DNA from: Runella sp. SP2
Lineage (GTDB): Bacteria > Bacteroidota > Bacteroidia > Cytophagales > Spirosomataceae
Assembly: GCF_003711225.1 (NCBI RefSeq)
Contig: NZ_CP031030.1
Span: 4,154,001-4,218,000, forward strand
Reading direction: 5' to 3'
DNA: 64,000 bases
Positions 1 to 8,138 of the stretch are shown one piece after another. The notes beneath the pieces were generated by a model. The model ran no database searches. It saw nothing but the letters and a program-made list of their open reading frames with translations, and was not told where the DNA came from. The position numbers were made by a program, and so were the translations under genes. Position 1 is the stretch's first letter; each line of letters begins with the position of its first letter.

Positions 1-629
1 ACTCCCCAAGGCGTCACGGCCATGTCAAGAGCCTGGGCCATCGGAAGTAAGTCACGTTCAGCACCGCGTTGTAAAAGTGAATACTCTACTTGAAGCGCCA
101 CAAATTGACTCCAGCCGCGCAACTCCGCCAGCATATTAGAACGCGAAATCACCCACGCAGGTGTGTCCGAAATCCCGACGTAATGTACCTTTCCACTCCG
201 AACCAAATCATCCAATCCGCGCATCACTTCGTCAACGGGCGTCGTAAACTCCCACATGTGTACCCAAAAAACGTCGATATAATCGGTATGGAGGCGTTTG
301 AGGCTTTCATTGACCGAACGAATCATGTTTTTGCGGTGGTTTCCTGCGTAGTTAGGGTCACCATTTCGGTCGTACAAGGTATATTTAGTCGAAACGACAA
401 AATGGTCACGGTCGGCTGAGATAAAATCCCCTAGGAAAGTCTCCGACGTTCCTTCGGTGTAGCGGTTGGCTGTATCAAGGAAATTACCGCCTGCGTTGGC
501 GTAGGCTTCAAAAATCTTTTTGCTTTCATGTTTGTCGGCTCCCCAGCCCCATTCGGTACCAAAAGTCATTGTACCGAGGCACAATTCTGATACGCGAAGG
601 CCAGATTTTCCCAATAATTTGAATTTCAT
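1..629 (-). CDS. Aldo/keto reductase, 3' part cut by window edge
   Basis: NAD(P)H-dependent oxidoreductase of the aldo/keto reductase superfamily, probably cytoplasmic. The first 209 codons are visible, starting at the ATG complementary to 627-629 with MKFKLLGKSGLRVSELCLGT. The expected AKR tetrad can be read: Asp and Tyr in FLDTANRY, Lys in VVSTKYT, and His in FWVHMWEF, followed by HYVGISD. The C-terminal cofactor-binding part lies outside the window. The substrate cannot be inferred. It is transcribed divergently from the SRAP gene, with about 90 bp between the starts. Confidence 0.9.
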   Translation of the reverse strand, partial: MKFKLLGKSGLRVSELCLGTMTFGTEWGWGADKHESKKIFEAYANAGGNFLDTANRYTEGTSETFLGDFISADRDHFVVSTKYTLYDRNGDPNYAGNHRKNMIRSVNESLKRLHTDYIDVFWVHMWEFTTPVDEVMRGLDDLVRSGKVHYVGISDTPAWVISRSNMLAELRGWSQFVALQVEYSLLQRGAERDLLPMAQALDMAVTPWG

Positions 630-720
630 AGAGTCATAGTTTGTTTAATGAGGGTGGGCAAAGAAAACAAATCTTTGCTCAAAACTACACAGAAAAAACC
701 ACTTATACCCTTAACAAGCC

Positions 721-1467
721 ATGTGTTTTCGCAATTCATTGACCGCTACTGTTGAAGAAATGGAGAAGCATTTTGAGGTACAAAAACAGGCCAAAACCGT
801 TGAATTTGAACCTATTTACCACGCTAATGGCTTCGACTATCCCATCTGGCCAATCATCACCGCCCAAGCTCCGCACTGTTTGCAATTTTTTCATTGGGGA
901 TTGGTTCCAAGGTGGGCGCGCAGCCCTCAAGAAGCCCTTGAACTACGCAGCAATACTTTGAATGCTAAAATCGAAACTCTCGACGAAAAGCCCTCGTTTA
1001 AGTACGCCCTCCAACACGCTCAACGCTGCCTCATTCCTTCTACTGGCTTTTTTGAATGGCAAACCGTCGGGAAGCAAAAATACCCCTATTTTATCCATCT
1101 GAACAACCAACCCCTTTTTGCCATGGCAGGAATATGGGAAACGTGGCATAATCCTGCCCAAACCAATGATGTTTGGCATACATTTAGCATTATTACGACC
1201 GATGCTAATCCGCTCATGGCACGCATTCACAACACAAAGCAGCGAATGCCCGTTATTATACCAAAAGAGCTAGAAGCGATTTGGCTTAATACCCAATCGG
1301 ATGCTTTTGACCTTGAATTGTTTAAAAGACCAATTGACGATGCCACGATGGAAGCGTTTACGATTGGCAAGTCGATAAGCGACCCAAAAAGCCAATCTAA
1401 CATACCCGAAGTATTGACACGCGTTTCGTACCCTGAACTATCGCATCAGCAATTGAGTTTGTTCTAA
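721..1467 (+). CDS. SOS response-associated peptidase (SRAP/HMCES/YedK family)
   Basis: A 248-residue protein of the SRAP family, which in characterised members forms a covalent thiazolidine link to abasic sites in single-stranded DNA and shields them. The catalytic Cys is residue 2 (MCFRNS), exposed after Met removal, which fixes the start. The family's asparagine (RSNTLNAKIETL), glutamate (CLIPSTGFFEW) and late RMPVII segment are present. Length is typical. It is followed by three palindromic repeats before the next gene. Confidence 0.93.
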   Translation: MCFRNSLTATVEEMEKHFEVQKQAKTVEFEPIYHANGFDYPIWPIITAQAPHCLQFFHWGLVPRWARSPQEALELRSNTLNAKIETLDEKPSFKYALQHAQRCLIPSTGFFEWQTVGKQKYPYFIHLNNQPLFAMAGIWETWHNPAQTNDVWHTFSIITTDANPLMARIHNTKQRMPVIIPKELEAIWLNTQSDAFDLELFKRPIDDATMEAFTIGKSISDPKSQSNIPEVLTRVSYPELSHQQLSLF

Positions 1468-1484
1468 TTACTTTTGCCTGTGAA

Positions 1485-1589
1485 GGAGGTTGCTCACAAC
1501 CTCCCTATTACGCAAAAGCTGACACATACTAAACAATACGCGGTTGTGAGCAACCGCTGACGCATATTAGTCGGTTGTAAGCAACCGAC
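1485..1589. repeat. Cluster of three palindromic hairpin repeats (TGAG/CTCA-loop family)
   Basis: Three small perfect palindromes lie in the gap: ggaggttg-ctca-caacctcc at 1485-1504, gcggttg-tgag-caaccgc at 1540-1557, and gtcggttg-taag-caaccgac at 1570-1589. The stems differ in sequence but always pair, and the loop is nearly constant. The same family recurs at 8084, 20921-21165, 30642-30684, 46100 and 49751-50030. It could act as a REP-like or transcription-end element for the SRAP gene. Confidence 0.8.
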
Positions 1590-1607
1590 TTCACAAATAC
1601 TTTAATT

Positions 1608-2525
1608 ATGCTAAGTCGTAAACTTCTTTTCTGGATGGGTTTGGTGCTTCTGACGGGAAGCCTTTCCTCATGTTTTCGGTCGTGGCGAAAAAACGACCGT
1701 GACATTCGCGAACACTACGCCAATCGCCCCGTCAAACCTACTTTTTACACCATTCAAAACGACAGTCTCAAGCTTTTTGCAGCTACTACGGGCGCCGACA
1801 CCCTTCCTCCGCTGTTGCTCATTCACGGAGCACCTGGGGCTTGGTACGGGTACATGAACATGGTCGATGATTCTTTGCTACAAAGTCGTTTTCACATTAT
1901 TGCCATCGACCGCCTGGGCTACAACCATTCGAGTTTACGTAAAAAGCGCTTTGTAACCTCCATCGAAACCCAAGCCAAAGCGGCGATGTTGACCCTTTCG
2001 CTCAACCATTCAAAGCAAAAAGCGGTTCTTTTAGGTCGTTCGTTTGGCGCACCCATTGCGGCGCAAATGGCGATTTTGAACCCCAAAGCGTTTAGTCAGC
2101 TGGTGATGCTTGCCCCTGCCATCGACCCCGCCAAAGAAAAATTCTGGTGGTTTTCCAAACCAGCCAAGTGGTGGATTGTCCGTGCATGGCTGCCTCGTCG
2201 CCTCAACGTAGCCACCTTTGAGAAATTTGCCCACGCCGCTGAATTGAAAAAACTGCAACCGCAATGGTCCCAACTACAAGTGCCCACGATTGTGGTGCAA
2301 GGTGGGAAAGACTGGATTGTGGATCCTAGCAACCTTGATTTTGCGCGTCAACAACTGGCCGATAAGCCCGCCCATTACATCTTTTTGCCCGAAGCTGGCC
2401 ACCTGATTTCCAATTCGCACCCCGACTTGGTTCGTAAATTGGTTTCAACGCCTTTTACCACAATAGCAGGAACAGCAGCTTCGTCCTCGAGCGCTCAAGG
2501 AAGCGGCCAAAGCGAGCATAAATGA
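1608..2525 (+). CDS. Alpha/beta hydrolase, predicted lipoprotein
   Basis: A 305-residue alpha/beta-fold hydrolase with an N-terminal lipoprotein signal (lipobox LTGSLSSC near residue 22), so it is probably membrane-anchored in the envelope. The oxyanion region HGAPG, the nucleophile elbow GRSFG (Ser), an Asp in GGKDWIVDP and the late GH of EAGHLIS give a complete catalytic set. The tail is Ser/Ala-rich. The substrate is unknown. It lies 56 bp upstream of the NamZ-like gene on the same strand and may be cotranscribed with it. Confidence 0.85.
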   Translation: MLSRKLLFWMGLVLLTGSLSSCFRSWRKNDRDIREHYANRPVKPTFYTIQNDSLKLFAATTGADTLPPLLLIHGAPGAWYGYMNMVDDSLLQSRFHIIAIDRLGYNHSSLRKKRFVTSIETQAKAAMLTLSLNHSKQKAVLLGRSFGAPIAAQMAILNPKAFSQLVMLAPAIDPAKEKFWWFSKPAKWWIVRAWLPRRLNVATFEKFAHAAELKKLQPQWSQLQVPTIVVQGGKDWIVDPSNLDFARQQLADKPAHYIFLPEAGHLISNSHPDLVRKLVSTPFTTIAGTAASSSSAQGSGQSEHK

Positions 2526-2581
2526 GTAAAGTCGTTATCTTTACCCACTTTTAGTCGCGTATTCTTCAAAAACAATCTAGC

Positions 2582-3787
2582 ATGAAACACCTTTTCAAGG
2601 CGGTTATCGCCTCATTTTTAGCCATTTTCCTAACCACCTCTTTCGTCGCGCCACCTGCCAAAACCATTATGACGGGTGCCGACCAAACCAGCACTTACCT
2701 TCCTTATTTAAAGGGTAAACGGGTAGGGATGTTGGTCAATCAAACTTCCATCATCGGAAAATCTCACTGCGTTGACAGCCTTGTCAAACTCGGCGTGACC
2801 ATCACTAAAATCTTCGGCCCTGAGCACGGTTTTCGCGGCAATGCCAGCAACGGCGCTAAGGTCAGCGACAGTACAGACCCCAAAACGGGGATTCCTGTCA
2901 TTTCGCTTTATGGCAAAAATCGTAAACCCTCTAAAGAACACTTGGCCGACGTTGACGTGATGATTTTTGACGTGCAAGACGTAGGAGCCCGCTTTTATAC
3001 CTACATCAATACCCTGTCGCACGTGATGGAAGCCTGCGCCGAAAATGGCAAAGAACTCGTCATCCTCGACCGCCCCAACCCGCACGGCTTTTGCGTGGAT
3101 GGCCCTATTTTAGAGCCTCATTTAAAGTCGGGCATTGGGATGTTTCCCATTCCGATTACCCACGGGATGACCATTGGCGAATTTGCCCAAATGATTAACG
3201 GCGAAGGCTGGTTGCCCAACAAAATGCAGTGTAAGTTAAAAATCATCAAGGTGGCCAACTACACGCACGCCATGCCGTATGTGTTGCCCGTGCCGCCTTC
3301 GCCCAACCTCAACACGCAGCAATCCATCATGCTGTACCCAAGCATCTGTTTGTTTGAGGGCACAATTTTGAGCCAAGGACGCGGCACTTACATGCCTTTT
3401 ACGGTGCTGGGCGCACCCGCGTTGAAGGGAAAATATAGCTTTACGTTTAAGCCCGTAAGCATCCAAGGCATGAGCGAAACCCCGCTGCACCAAGACCAAG
3501 AATGTTATGGACTCGACCTTCGTAAGTTTGACGCCAATACGTTTGTAAAATCTAAAAAACTGAACCTCAAGTGGTTGTTTGAAACCTATGCGGCTTATCC
3601 GTACAAAGACAAGTTTTTTGACATGAGCCAAAGCAAACAAATGGGTAACTTCGACAAATTGGCGGGAACGGAAAATCTTAAAAAGCAGATTATTGCAGGT
3701 ACGAACGAAGAAGAGATTCGTAAAAGCTGGGAGCCTGGCTTGTCGAACTACAAAAAAATGCGGGAGAAGTATTTGTTGTATCCTTAA
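2582..3787 (+). CDS. DUF1343 protein, exo-beta-N-acetylmuramidase NamZ-like
   Basis: A 401-residue exported protein with a signal peptide (about residues 1-24). It carries the DUF1343 core: GMLVNQTS, KIFGPEHGFRG, DVDVMIFDVQDVGARFYTYI, LVILDRPNP and ITHGMTIGEFA. The characterised family member NamZ removes terminal N-acetylmuramic acid from peptidoglycan fragments, so a role in cell-wall recycling is the best guess. The substrate here is inferred from family only. The stop codon directly precedes the triplicated fabI tail region, and the two genes converge. Confidence 0.88.
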   Translation: MKHLFKAVIASFLAIFLTTSFVAPPAKTIMTGADQTSTYLPYLKGKRVGMLVNQTSIIGKSHCVDSLVKLGVTITKIFGPEHGFRGNASNGAKVSDSTDPKTGIPVISLYGKNRKPSKEHLADVDVMIFDVQDVGARFYTYINTLSHVMEACAENGKELVILDRPNPHGFCVDGPILEPHLKSGIGMFPIPITHGMTIGEFAQMINGEGWLPNKMQCKLKIIKVANYTHAMPYVLPVPPSPNLNTQQSIMLYPSICLFEGTILSQGRGTYMPFTVLGAPALKGKYSFTFKPVSIQGMSETPLHQDQECYGLDLRKFDANTFVKSKKLNLKWLFETYAAYPYKDKFFDMSQSKQMGNFDKLAGTENLKKQIIAGTNEEEIRKSWEPGLSNYKKMREKYLLYP

Positions 3788-3832
3788 AAAAGAACTTCCC
3801 GAAAGCTTGGAGCTTTCGGGAAGTTTTAAAAA

Positions 3833-3910
3833 TTACCCTTCCAACACTTCGGCTGAAATCCCGACGTTTGAGAAACCACCGTCGTGGAATAGGTTTTGCA
3901 TCGTTACCAT
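3833..3910 (-). pseudogene. Detached copy 1 of the fabI 3' end (25 codons plus stop)
   Basis: This copy reads the same 25 residues as the fabI C-terminus and ends in TAA. Compared with the intact gene it differs at one position, AAC for AAT (Asn), which is synonymous. It starts with an in-frame ATG because the duplicated segment begins at an internal Met codon. It is unlikely to be expressed as a useful protein. Confidence 0.85.
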
Positions 3911-3954
3911 AAACAACTTCCCGAAAGCTTGAAGCTTTCGGGAAGTTTTAAAAA

Positions 3955-4032
3955 TTACCCTTCTAACACTTCGGCTGAAATCCCGACATTTGAGAAACCA
4001 CCGTCGTGGAAAAGATTTTGCATCGTTACCAT
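3955..4032 (-). pseudogene. Detached copy 2 of the fabI 3' end (25 codons plus stop)
   Basis: This is the second extra copy of the fabI tail, identical in protein sequence. It carries three differences from the intact gene (AAT for AAC, CTT for CTA, TTA for TTG), all synonymous. The adjacent hairpin differs only in its loop (g to a). The absence of amino-acid changes suggests descent from a functional allele rather than drift after duplication. Confidence 0.85.
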
Positions 4033-4076
4033 AAGGAACTTCCCGAAAGCTTGGAGCTTTCGGGAAGTTCTAAAAA

Positions 4077-4880
4077 TTACCCTTCCAACACTTCGGCTGA
4101 AATCCCGACATTTGAGAAACCACCGTCGTGGAATAGGTTTTGCATCGTTACCATCCGTGTGTAATCCGAGAACAAAACAGTGACAAAATCAGCGCATGAA
4201 TCAGCCGAGGCGTTTCCTAGCGGCGCCATTTTTTCGGCAAAATCATAGAATTTATCAAAACCACCGATACCGTTTCCAGCCGTAGTTTTGGTAGGCGACT
4301 GAGAAACTGTATTTACACGTACTTTTTTTAGTTTTCCGTAACGGTATCCGTAGCTACGCGCAATCGACTCCAACATCGCTTTGGCTTCGGCCATATCAGT
4401 GTAGAAAGGAAAAGTACGCTGAGCCGCCATGTACGTAAGAGCTACTACGCTTCCCCACTCGTTGATGGCGTCCATTTTTTCGGCTACTTGCAAAAATTTA
4501 TGAAACGACAACGCCGACACGTCCACACTTTTTAGGAACCACTCATAGTTCAAATCACCGTAAGCACGTCCTTTACGGATGTTGGGTGACATCCCAATGG
4601 AGTGAAGCACAAAATCCACTTTTCCACCCAATACGTCCATTGATTTGCCGTAGAGGTTTTCGATATCTTCGAGTGACGTCGCATCGGCTGGGATAATTTC
4701 GGCCTCACATGCCTCCGACAATTTTTTAATTTCGCCCATACGCATCGCGATTGGGGCGTTGGTCAACGTGAAAGAAGCACCTTCTGCCTTAGCTTTCAAG
4801 GCTACTTTCCACGCAATTGAGTTTTCGTCGAGGGCACCAGAAATGATGCCGCGTTTCCCTTGTAATATTCCGTTTGCCAT
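4077..4880 (-). CDS. fabI: Enoyl-[acyl-carrier-protein] reductase (NADH) FabI
   Basis: Catalyses the last reduction of each elongation cycle of type II fatty-acid synthesis. The 267-residue protein has the short-chain dehydrogenase fold with the FabI cofactor region (RGIISGALDENSIAW), a LHSIG segment near residue 93, and the catalytic pair Tyr160 and Lys167 in a Y-x6-K arrangement (FYTDMAEAKAM). Length and sequence match Bacteroidota FabI. It is monocistronic and convergent with the NamZ-like gene. Its last 26 codons are duplicated twice downstream. Confidence 0.96.
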   Translation of the reverse strand: MANGILQGKRGIISGALDENSIAWKVALKAKAEGASFTLTNAPIAMRMGEIKKLSEACEAEIIPADATSLEDIENLYGKSMDVLGGKVDFVLHSIGMSPNIRKGRAYGDLNYEWFLKSVDVSALSFHKFLQVAEKMDAINEWGSVVALTYMAAQRTFPFYTDMAEAKAMLESIARSYGYRYGKLKKVRVNTVSQSPTKTTAGNGIGGFDKFYDFAEKMAPLGNASADSCADFVTVLFSDYTRMVTMQNLFHDGGFSNVGISAEVLEG

Positions 4881-5050
4881 TTTTTTGAGTTTGCTATTTT
4901 CGGTTTAGAATTTACCGTTTAGAGTTTATAAAGTTTATAGTTAGTTGTTTACTGTTCAGGACATTACTTCCACCATAAACCAGAAATCTCCCCACCGTAA
5001 ACCATCATTAACGGGGCAAAGTAACAAATTTTTGGGCAAATAGTCGTTAT

Positions 5051-5710
5051 CTATCCTGGAAGATACCCCCTATCAACCAGCTCCTGACGGGGGTTCGTGA
5101 GCAAATACGTTGTTCCATTCTGAATCAAGTAATTCTGGTCGGCAATATCTAGCACCTCTCGGTACAAATGATCGGTGATTAAAACCCCTTTATTTTGTTT
5201 TTGCTCAACAATGTGCTGTTTGAGTACTTCTACATAAATAGGGGCTAAATTGGTAAATGGCTCATCGAGTAGCACAAACGGCACGGGCGAAAGCAACACC
5301 ATCAATGCTTCAATAAAGCGCCTTTCTCCGCCCGACAATTCCCCCATTCGCTGCGAAATTAGCGTCGGAAGTTTGTTGTACTTCGCTTCATTGAGGTTCA
5401 CACCATACCAAGCCAGAGCGTCTTTTACCTTCATCGACGACGGGGTGAGAGGATGCTGCGGCAGGTAGCGCGCCACGTTGCGTTGTCGGTAAAGCGATTC
5501 GACGTACCTTCCATTGACCCTGACCGACTTGTTCGTTGCCCTCATTGTTCCAAACACAATTTGCAACAAAGAAGATTTCCCACAACCATTGCGCCCCAAA
5601 ATAGACGTGATTTGGTACCTCGGAATTTTCAAATAAACACTTTGTAGAATTTTACGTTCATCAAACGACAGTTCCACGCTGTCTATCTCTAAAATAGTAA
5701 TAGGCTCCAT
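5051..5710 (-). CDS. ABC transporter ATP-binding protein
   Basis: A 219-residue stand-alone nucleotide-binding domain. It has Walker A GRNGCGKSS (about residues 39-47), Q-loop LPQHP, signature LSGGE, Walker B FVLLDEP and switch His in ITDH. It energises transport or another ABC process, but the substrate cannot be told. Its start overlaps the end of the small membrane-protein gene at 5689-6003 by about 22 bp, so the two are translationally linked and may work together. Confidence 0.9.
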   Translation of the reverse strand: MEPITILEIDSVELSFDERKILQSVYLKIPRYQITSILGRNGCGKSSLLQIVFGTMRATNKSVRVNGRYVESLYRQRNVARYLPQHPLTPSSMKVKDALAWYGVNLNEAKYNKLPTLISQRMGELSGGERRFIEALMVLLSPVPFVLLDEPFTNLAPIYVEVLKQHIVEQKQNKGVLITDHLYREVLDIADQNYLIQNGTTYLLTNPRQELVDRGYLPG

Positions 5711-6003
5711 CGAATGGCGGTCAATAAAGTAAAAAATAAAACCATGTCAAGTCCAAAAGCACCCACAAAAAGCGCCGTTGTCGAATACCCCAAGTTTTGA
5801 TAAAAGAGGTAGCCTTGGCGAGAAAATGTCTGCATAAAAAGCCAAACTACGCCGTAAGAGGCCAGTTTAAGCCAAAAAAGAGGCCCAATAATTCCCCACC
5901 ACTCCTCGTCGATGGGTGCGCCCACGGCCAACCAGCCGCTCCACGCCACCAAGTGCAGAATTATCCAGAAATTTTTGTAAAAGTGCAGCTCAACCGATAG
6001 CAT
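5689..6003 (-). CDS. Small integral membrane protein, unknown function
   Basis: A 104-residue hydrophobic protein with about three membrane segments (near residues 8-28, 40-58 and 72-100) and a conserved-looking acidic turn (PIDEEWW). I do not recognise a named family. It overlaps the downstream ABC ATPase gene, so it could be a membrane partner or simply cotranscribed. It is too small to be a typical ABC permease. Confidence 0.75.
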   Translation of the reverse strand: MLSVELHFYKNFWIILHLVAWSGWLAVGAPIDEEWWGIIGPLFWLKLASYGVVWLFMQTFSRQGYLFYQNLGYSTTALFVGAFGLDMVLFFTLLTAIRWSLLLF

Positions 6004-6195
6004 TTGTGTAAAGTTTTTGGCAAACTATCCAGATTATTTTTTAGGTGCGAAGCCCGTTAAGAAACTTTAAGACTTTTAACATTTTTTGTGCTACCACGAT
6101 GTCATTCAAAGCCATACACTCATATTCCCACTTGTACAACCAATCCACCTTTTAACATAAACCCTCCTCCTTCGCAAGTCCAAAACGTATTTTTG

Positions 6196-6226
6196 TTTGT
6201 TAGGTGAATTAAGAATCCTATTTTTG
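6196..6226 (+). promoter_or_regulatory. Bacteroidota promoter for sppA
   Basis: The -33 element TTTG is at 6196-6199 and the -7 element TATTTTTG at 6219-6226, separated by 19 bp. This matches the Bacteroidota sigma-A consensus and lies 28 bp before the sppA ATG. Confidence 0.75.
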
Positions 6227-6254
6227 ACCATTACATTTTTTCTCTTTTATACTC

Positions 6255-8012
6255 ATGTGGCAGTTTATTAAATACGTTTTCGCAACCATCGTCGGTCTAT
6301 TTCTTTTTTCCATCCTCGGCTTTTTCCTTTTTGTTGGAATCGTAGCCGCAATAGGTTCATCCGAAGAAAGTACACCGATTGAAACTAATTCAGTGTTAAA
6401 GCTCAATCTCAACAATCCTATTCAAGAAGTAGCCGTTGAGAACCCCTTCGCCGAATTTTCGGGCGGGCAAGGCAATGTCCTTGGCTTACTCGACATCCGC
6501 TCGGCCCTCACCAATGCCAAGCAAGACCCTAACATTAAAGGCGTCTATCTTGATGTACAATACCCAATGGTAGGCTGGGCTACCGCCGAGGAAATCCGCG
6601 ATGCGATTCTTGATTTCAAGAAATCGAACAAATTTGTGTATGCCTACGGCGAAGTAATGACCGAAAAAGCGTATTACTTGGCGTCGGTTGCCGACAAAAT
6701 TTACCTCAATCCCGCAGGTGGAATGGAGTGGAACGGCCTCAGTGCTGAATATGATTTCTACAAAGGCACGCTCGACAAACTCGAAGTGAAACCATTGGTG
6801 TTTCGCGTTGGGGAATATAAAAGTGCGGTAGAGCCTTTCTTCCGCGAAAACATGAGCGACGCTAGTCGTCTCCAAAACCAGGTGTTGATTAATAACATTT
6901 TCGACCACGCGGTGGATAAAATTTCGCAAGCACGCAAAATCACGCCTACTCAGTTGAAAAACTTGGCTGACTCACTCAGCATCGACTCTCCGCAAGATGC
7001 CCTCACGCACAAACTTATCACGCATGTGGGCTACTACGACGAGGTGGAAAGCGCACTTCGCAAAGAACTCAAGTTGGGCGAAGATGATAAAATCAAATTT
7101 GTAGGTCTTAGCAAGTATTCAAAAGCCGAAAAAAAGGTCAAAGAAGGTAGCAGCGATAACCGCATTGCGGTGATTATTGGCGAAGGGGCTATCATGTCGG
7201 GTAAAAGCAACGATGGCAACATTGGGTCGGAAACAATCGTGGATGAGCTTCGCAAGGCCCGCAAAGACAAAAAAGTGAAAGCCGTTGTGCTTCGTATCAA
7301 TTCTCCTGGTGGTAGCGCCTTGGCGTCGGATGTAATGTGGCGTGAAGTTCAGTTGACCCGTAAAGAAAAACCTGTGATTGCGTCTATGTCGGACGTGGCG
7401 GCTTCGGGTGGCTATTACATGGCAATGGGTTGCGACAAAATCGTCGCACATCCAAACACCATCACGGGTTCTATTGGGGTATTTAGCGTGTTATTTAACT
7501 TCCAAAATACCTTCCGCAACAAATTGGGGATTACTTTCGACCGTGTGAATACCAACGCTCACTCTGATTGGCCAAGTGTAACGCGTGAAATGACGCCTTT
7601 CGAGAACAACCGTATGCAGCGCAGCACCGAAAACATCTACGCTGTTTTCACTAAAAAAGCGGCTGAAGGTCGTAAAATGCCGTTGGAAAAGCTTAAATCA
7701 TTGGCATCGGGACGCGTATGGTCGGGTCGCGAGGCCAAAGGAAACGGTCTTATCGACGAGTTTGGTGGCCTAGACAAAGCGATTGAAATTGCGGCAAAAT
7801 CGGCCAAATTGAAAGAAGGTGACTACCGCGTTCGCTATCCAAAAGAAAAGAATGTGTTTGAGGATGTGATTACGAAGTTTTCTAACGACGCCGAAGAAGC
7901 GGTGTTACAACAAAAACTAGGCGACTTCGCTCCTTACCTCAAAACCCTGAAGAAACTTCAACAAATGGAAGGAACACAGGCTCGTTTGCCATTTGATATT
8001 ACTATTAAGTAG
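6255..8012 (+). CDS. sppA: Signal peptide peptidase SppA, 67-kDa type
   Basis: A 585-residue membrane-bound serine protease of family S49 that degrades leftover signal peptides. One N-terminal membrane segment (about residues 5-30) is followed by two tandem S49 domains, as in the E. coli 67K form. The general base Lys sits in RVGEYKSAVEPF (about residue 190) and the Ser nucleophile in SDVAASGGYYMAM (about residue 380), preceded by the RINSPGGS motif. The gene is preceded by a good promoter and followed by inverted repeats. Confidence 0.95.
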   Translation: MWQFIKYVFATIVGLFLFSILGFFLFVGIVAAIGSSEESTPIETNSVLKLNLNNPIQEVAVENPFAEFSGGQGNVLGLLDIRSALTNAKQDPNIKGVYLDVQYPMVGWATAEEIRDAILDFKKSNKFVYAYGEVMTEKAYYLASVADKIYLNPAGGMEWNGLSAEYDFYKGTLDKLEVKPLVFRVGEYKSAVEPFFRENMSDASRLQNQVLINNIFDHAVDKISQARKITPTQLKNLADSLSIDSPQDALTHKLITHVGYYDEVESALRKELKLGEDDKIKFVGLSKYSKAEKKVKEGSSDNRIAVIIGEGAIMSGKSNDGNIGSETIVDELRKARKDKKVKAVVLRINSPGGSALASDVMWREVQLTRKEKPVIASMSDVAASGGYYMAMGCDKIVAHPNTITGSIGVFSVLFNFQNTFRNKLGITFDRVNTNAHSDWPSVTREMTPFENNRMQRSTENIYAVFTKKAAEGRKMPLEKLKSLASGRVWSGREAKGNGLIDEFGGLDKAIEIAAKSAKLKEGDYRVRYPKEKNVFEDVITKFSNDAEEAVLQQKLGDFAPYLKTLKKLQQMEGTQARLPFDITIK

Positions 8013-8016
8013 GAAT

Positions 8017-8131
8017 GTCGAGTGCAGAGTGCCGAATGGATTAATTCACTATTTGACACTCTGCACTCGACATCAAAAAAATCGGGTTATGAGCAACCCT
8101 CAGCACAGTTATTCGACATTCTGCACTCGAC
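8017..8131. repeat. Inverted repeats between convergent sppA and GWxTD genes
   Basis: gtcgagtgcagagtg at 8017-8031 pairs perfectly with cactctgcactcgac at 8057-8071. A near-copy of the right arm, cattctgcactcgac, recurs at 8117-8131. Between them lies a TGAG-loop palindrome (gggtt-atgagc-aaccc, 8084-8099). This is probably a bidirectional transcription end region built from repeat elements. Confidence 0.7.
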
Positions 8132-8138
8132 ACTTTTT

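Larger units (their letters stand above)
3791..4156. repeat. Three tandem 122-bp units: fabI 3' end plus hairpin
   Basis: The last 26 codons of fabI (stop included) plus a hairpin (aacttcccgaaagctt pairing with agctttcgggaagtt) occur three times at a 122-bp period. On the complementary strand the stop codons are at 3833-3835, 3955-3957 and 4077-4079, and the hairpins start at 3793, 3915 and 4037. Only the copy at 4077-4154 belongs to the intact gene. The other two begin ATGGTAACGATG and would encode a 25-residue fabI tail. All four coding differences between copies are synonymous. The hairpins look like bidirectional terminators between the convergent genes. Confidence 0.95.

Noticed and set aside
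3693-4183. Frames on the + strand across the fabI tail repeats
   Set aside because: They translate the triplicated fabI 3' end and hairpins in the wrong direction.
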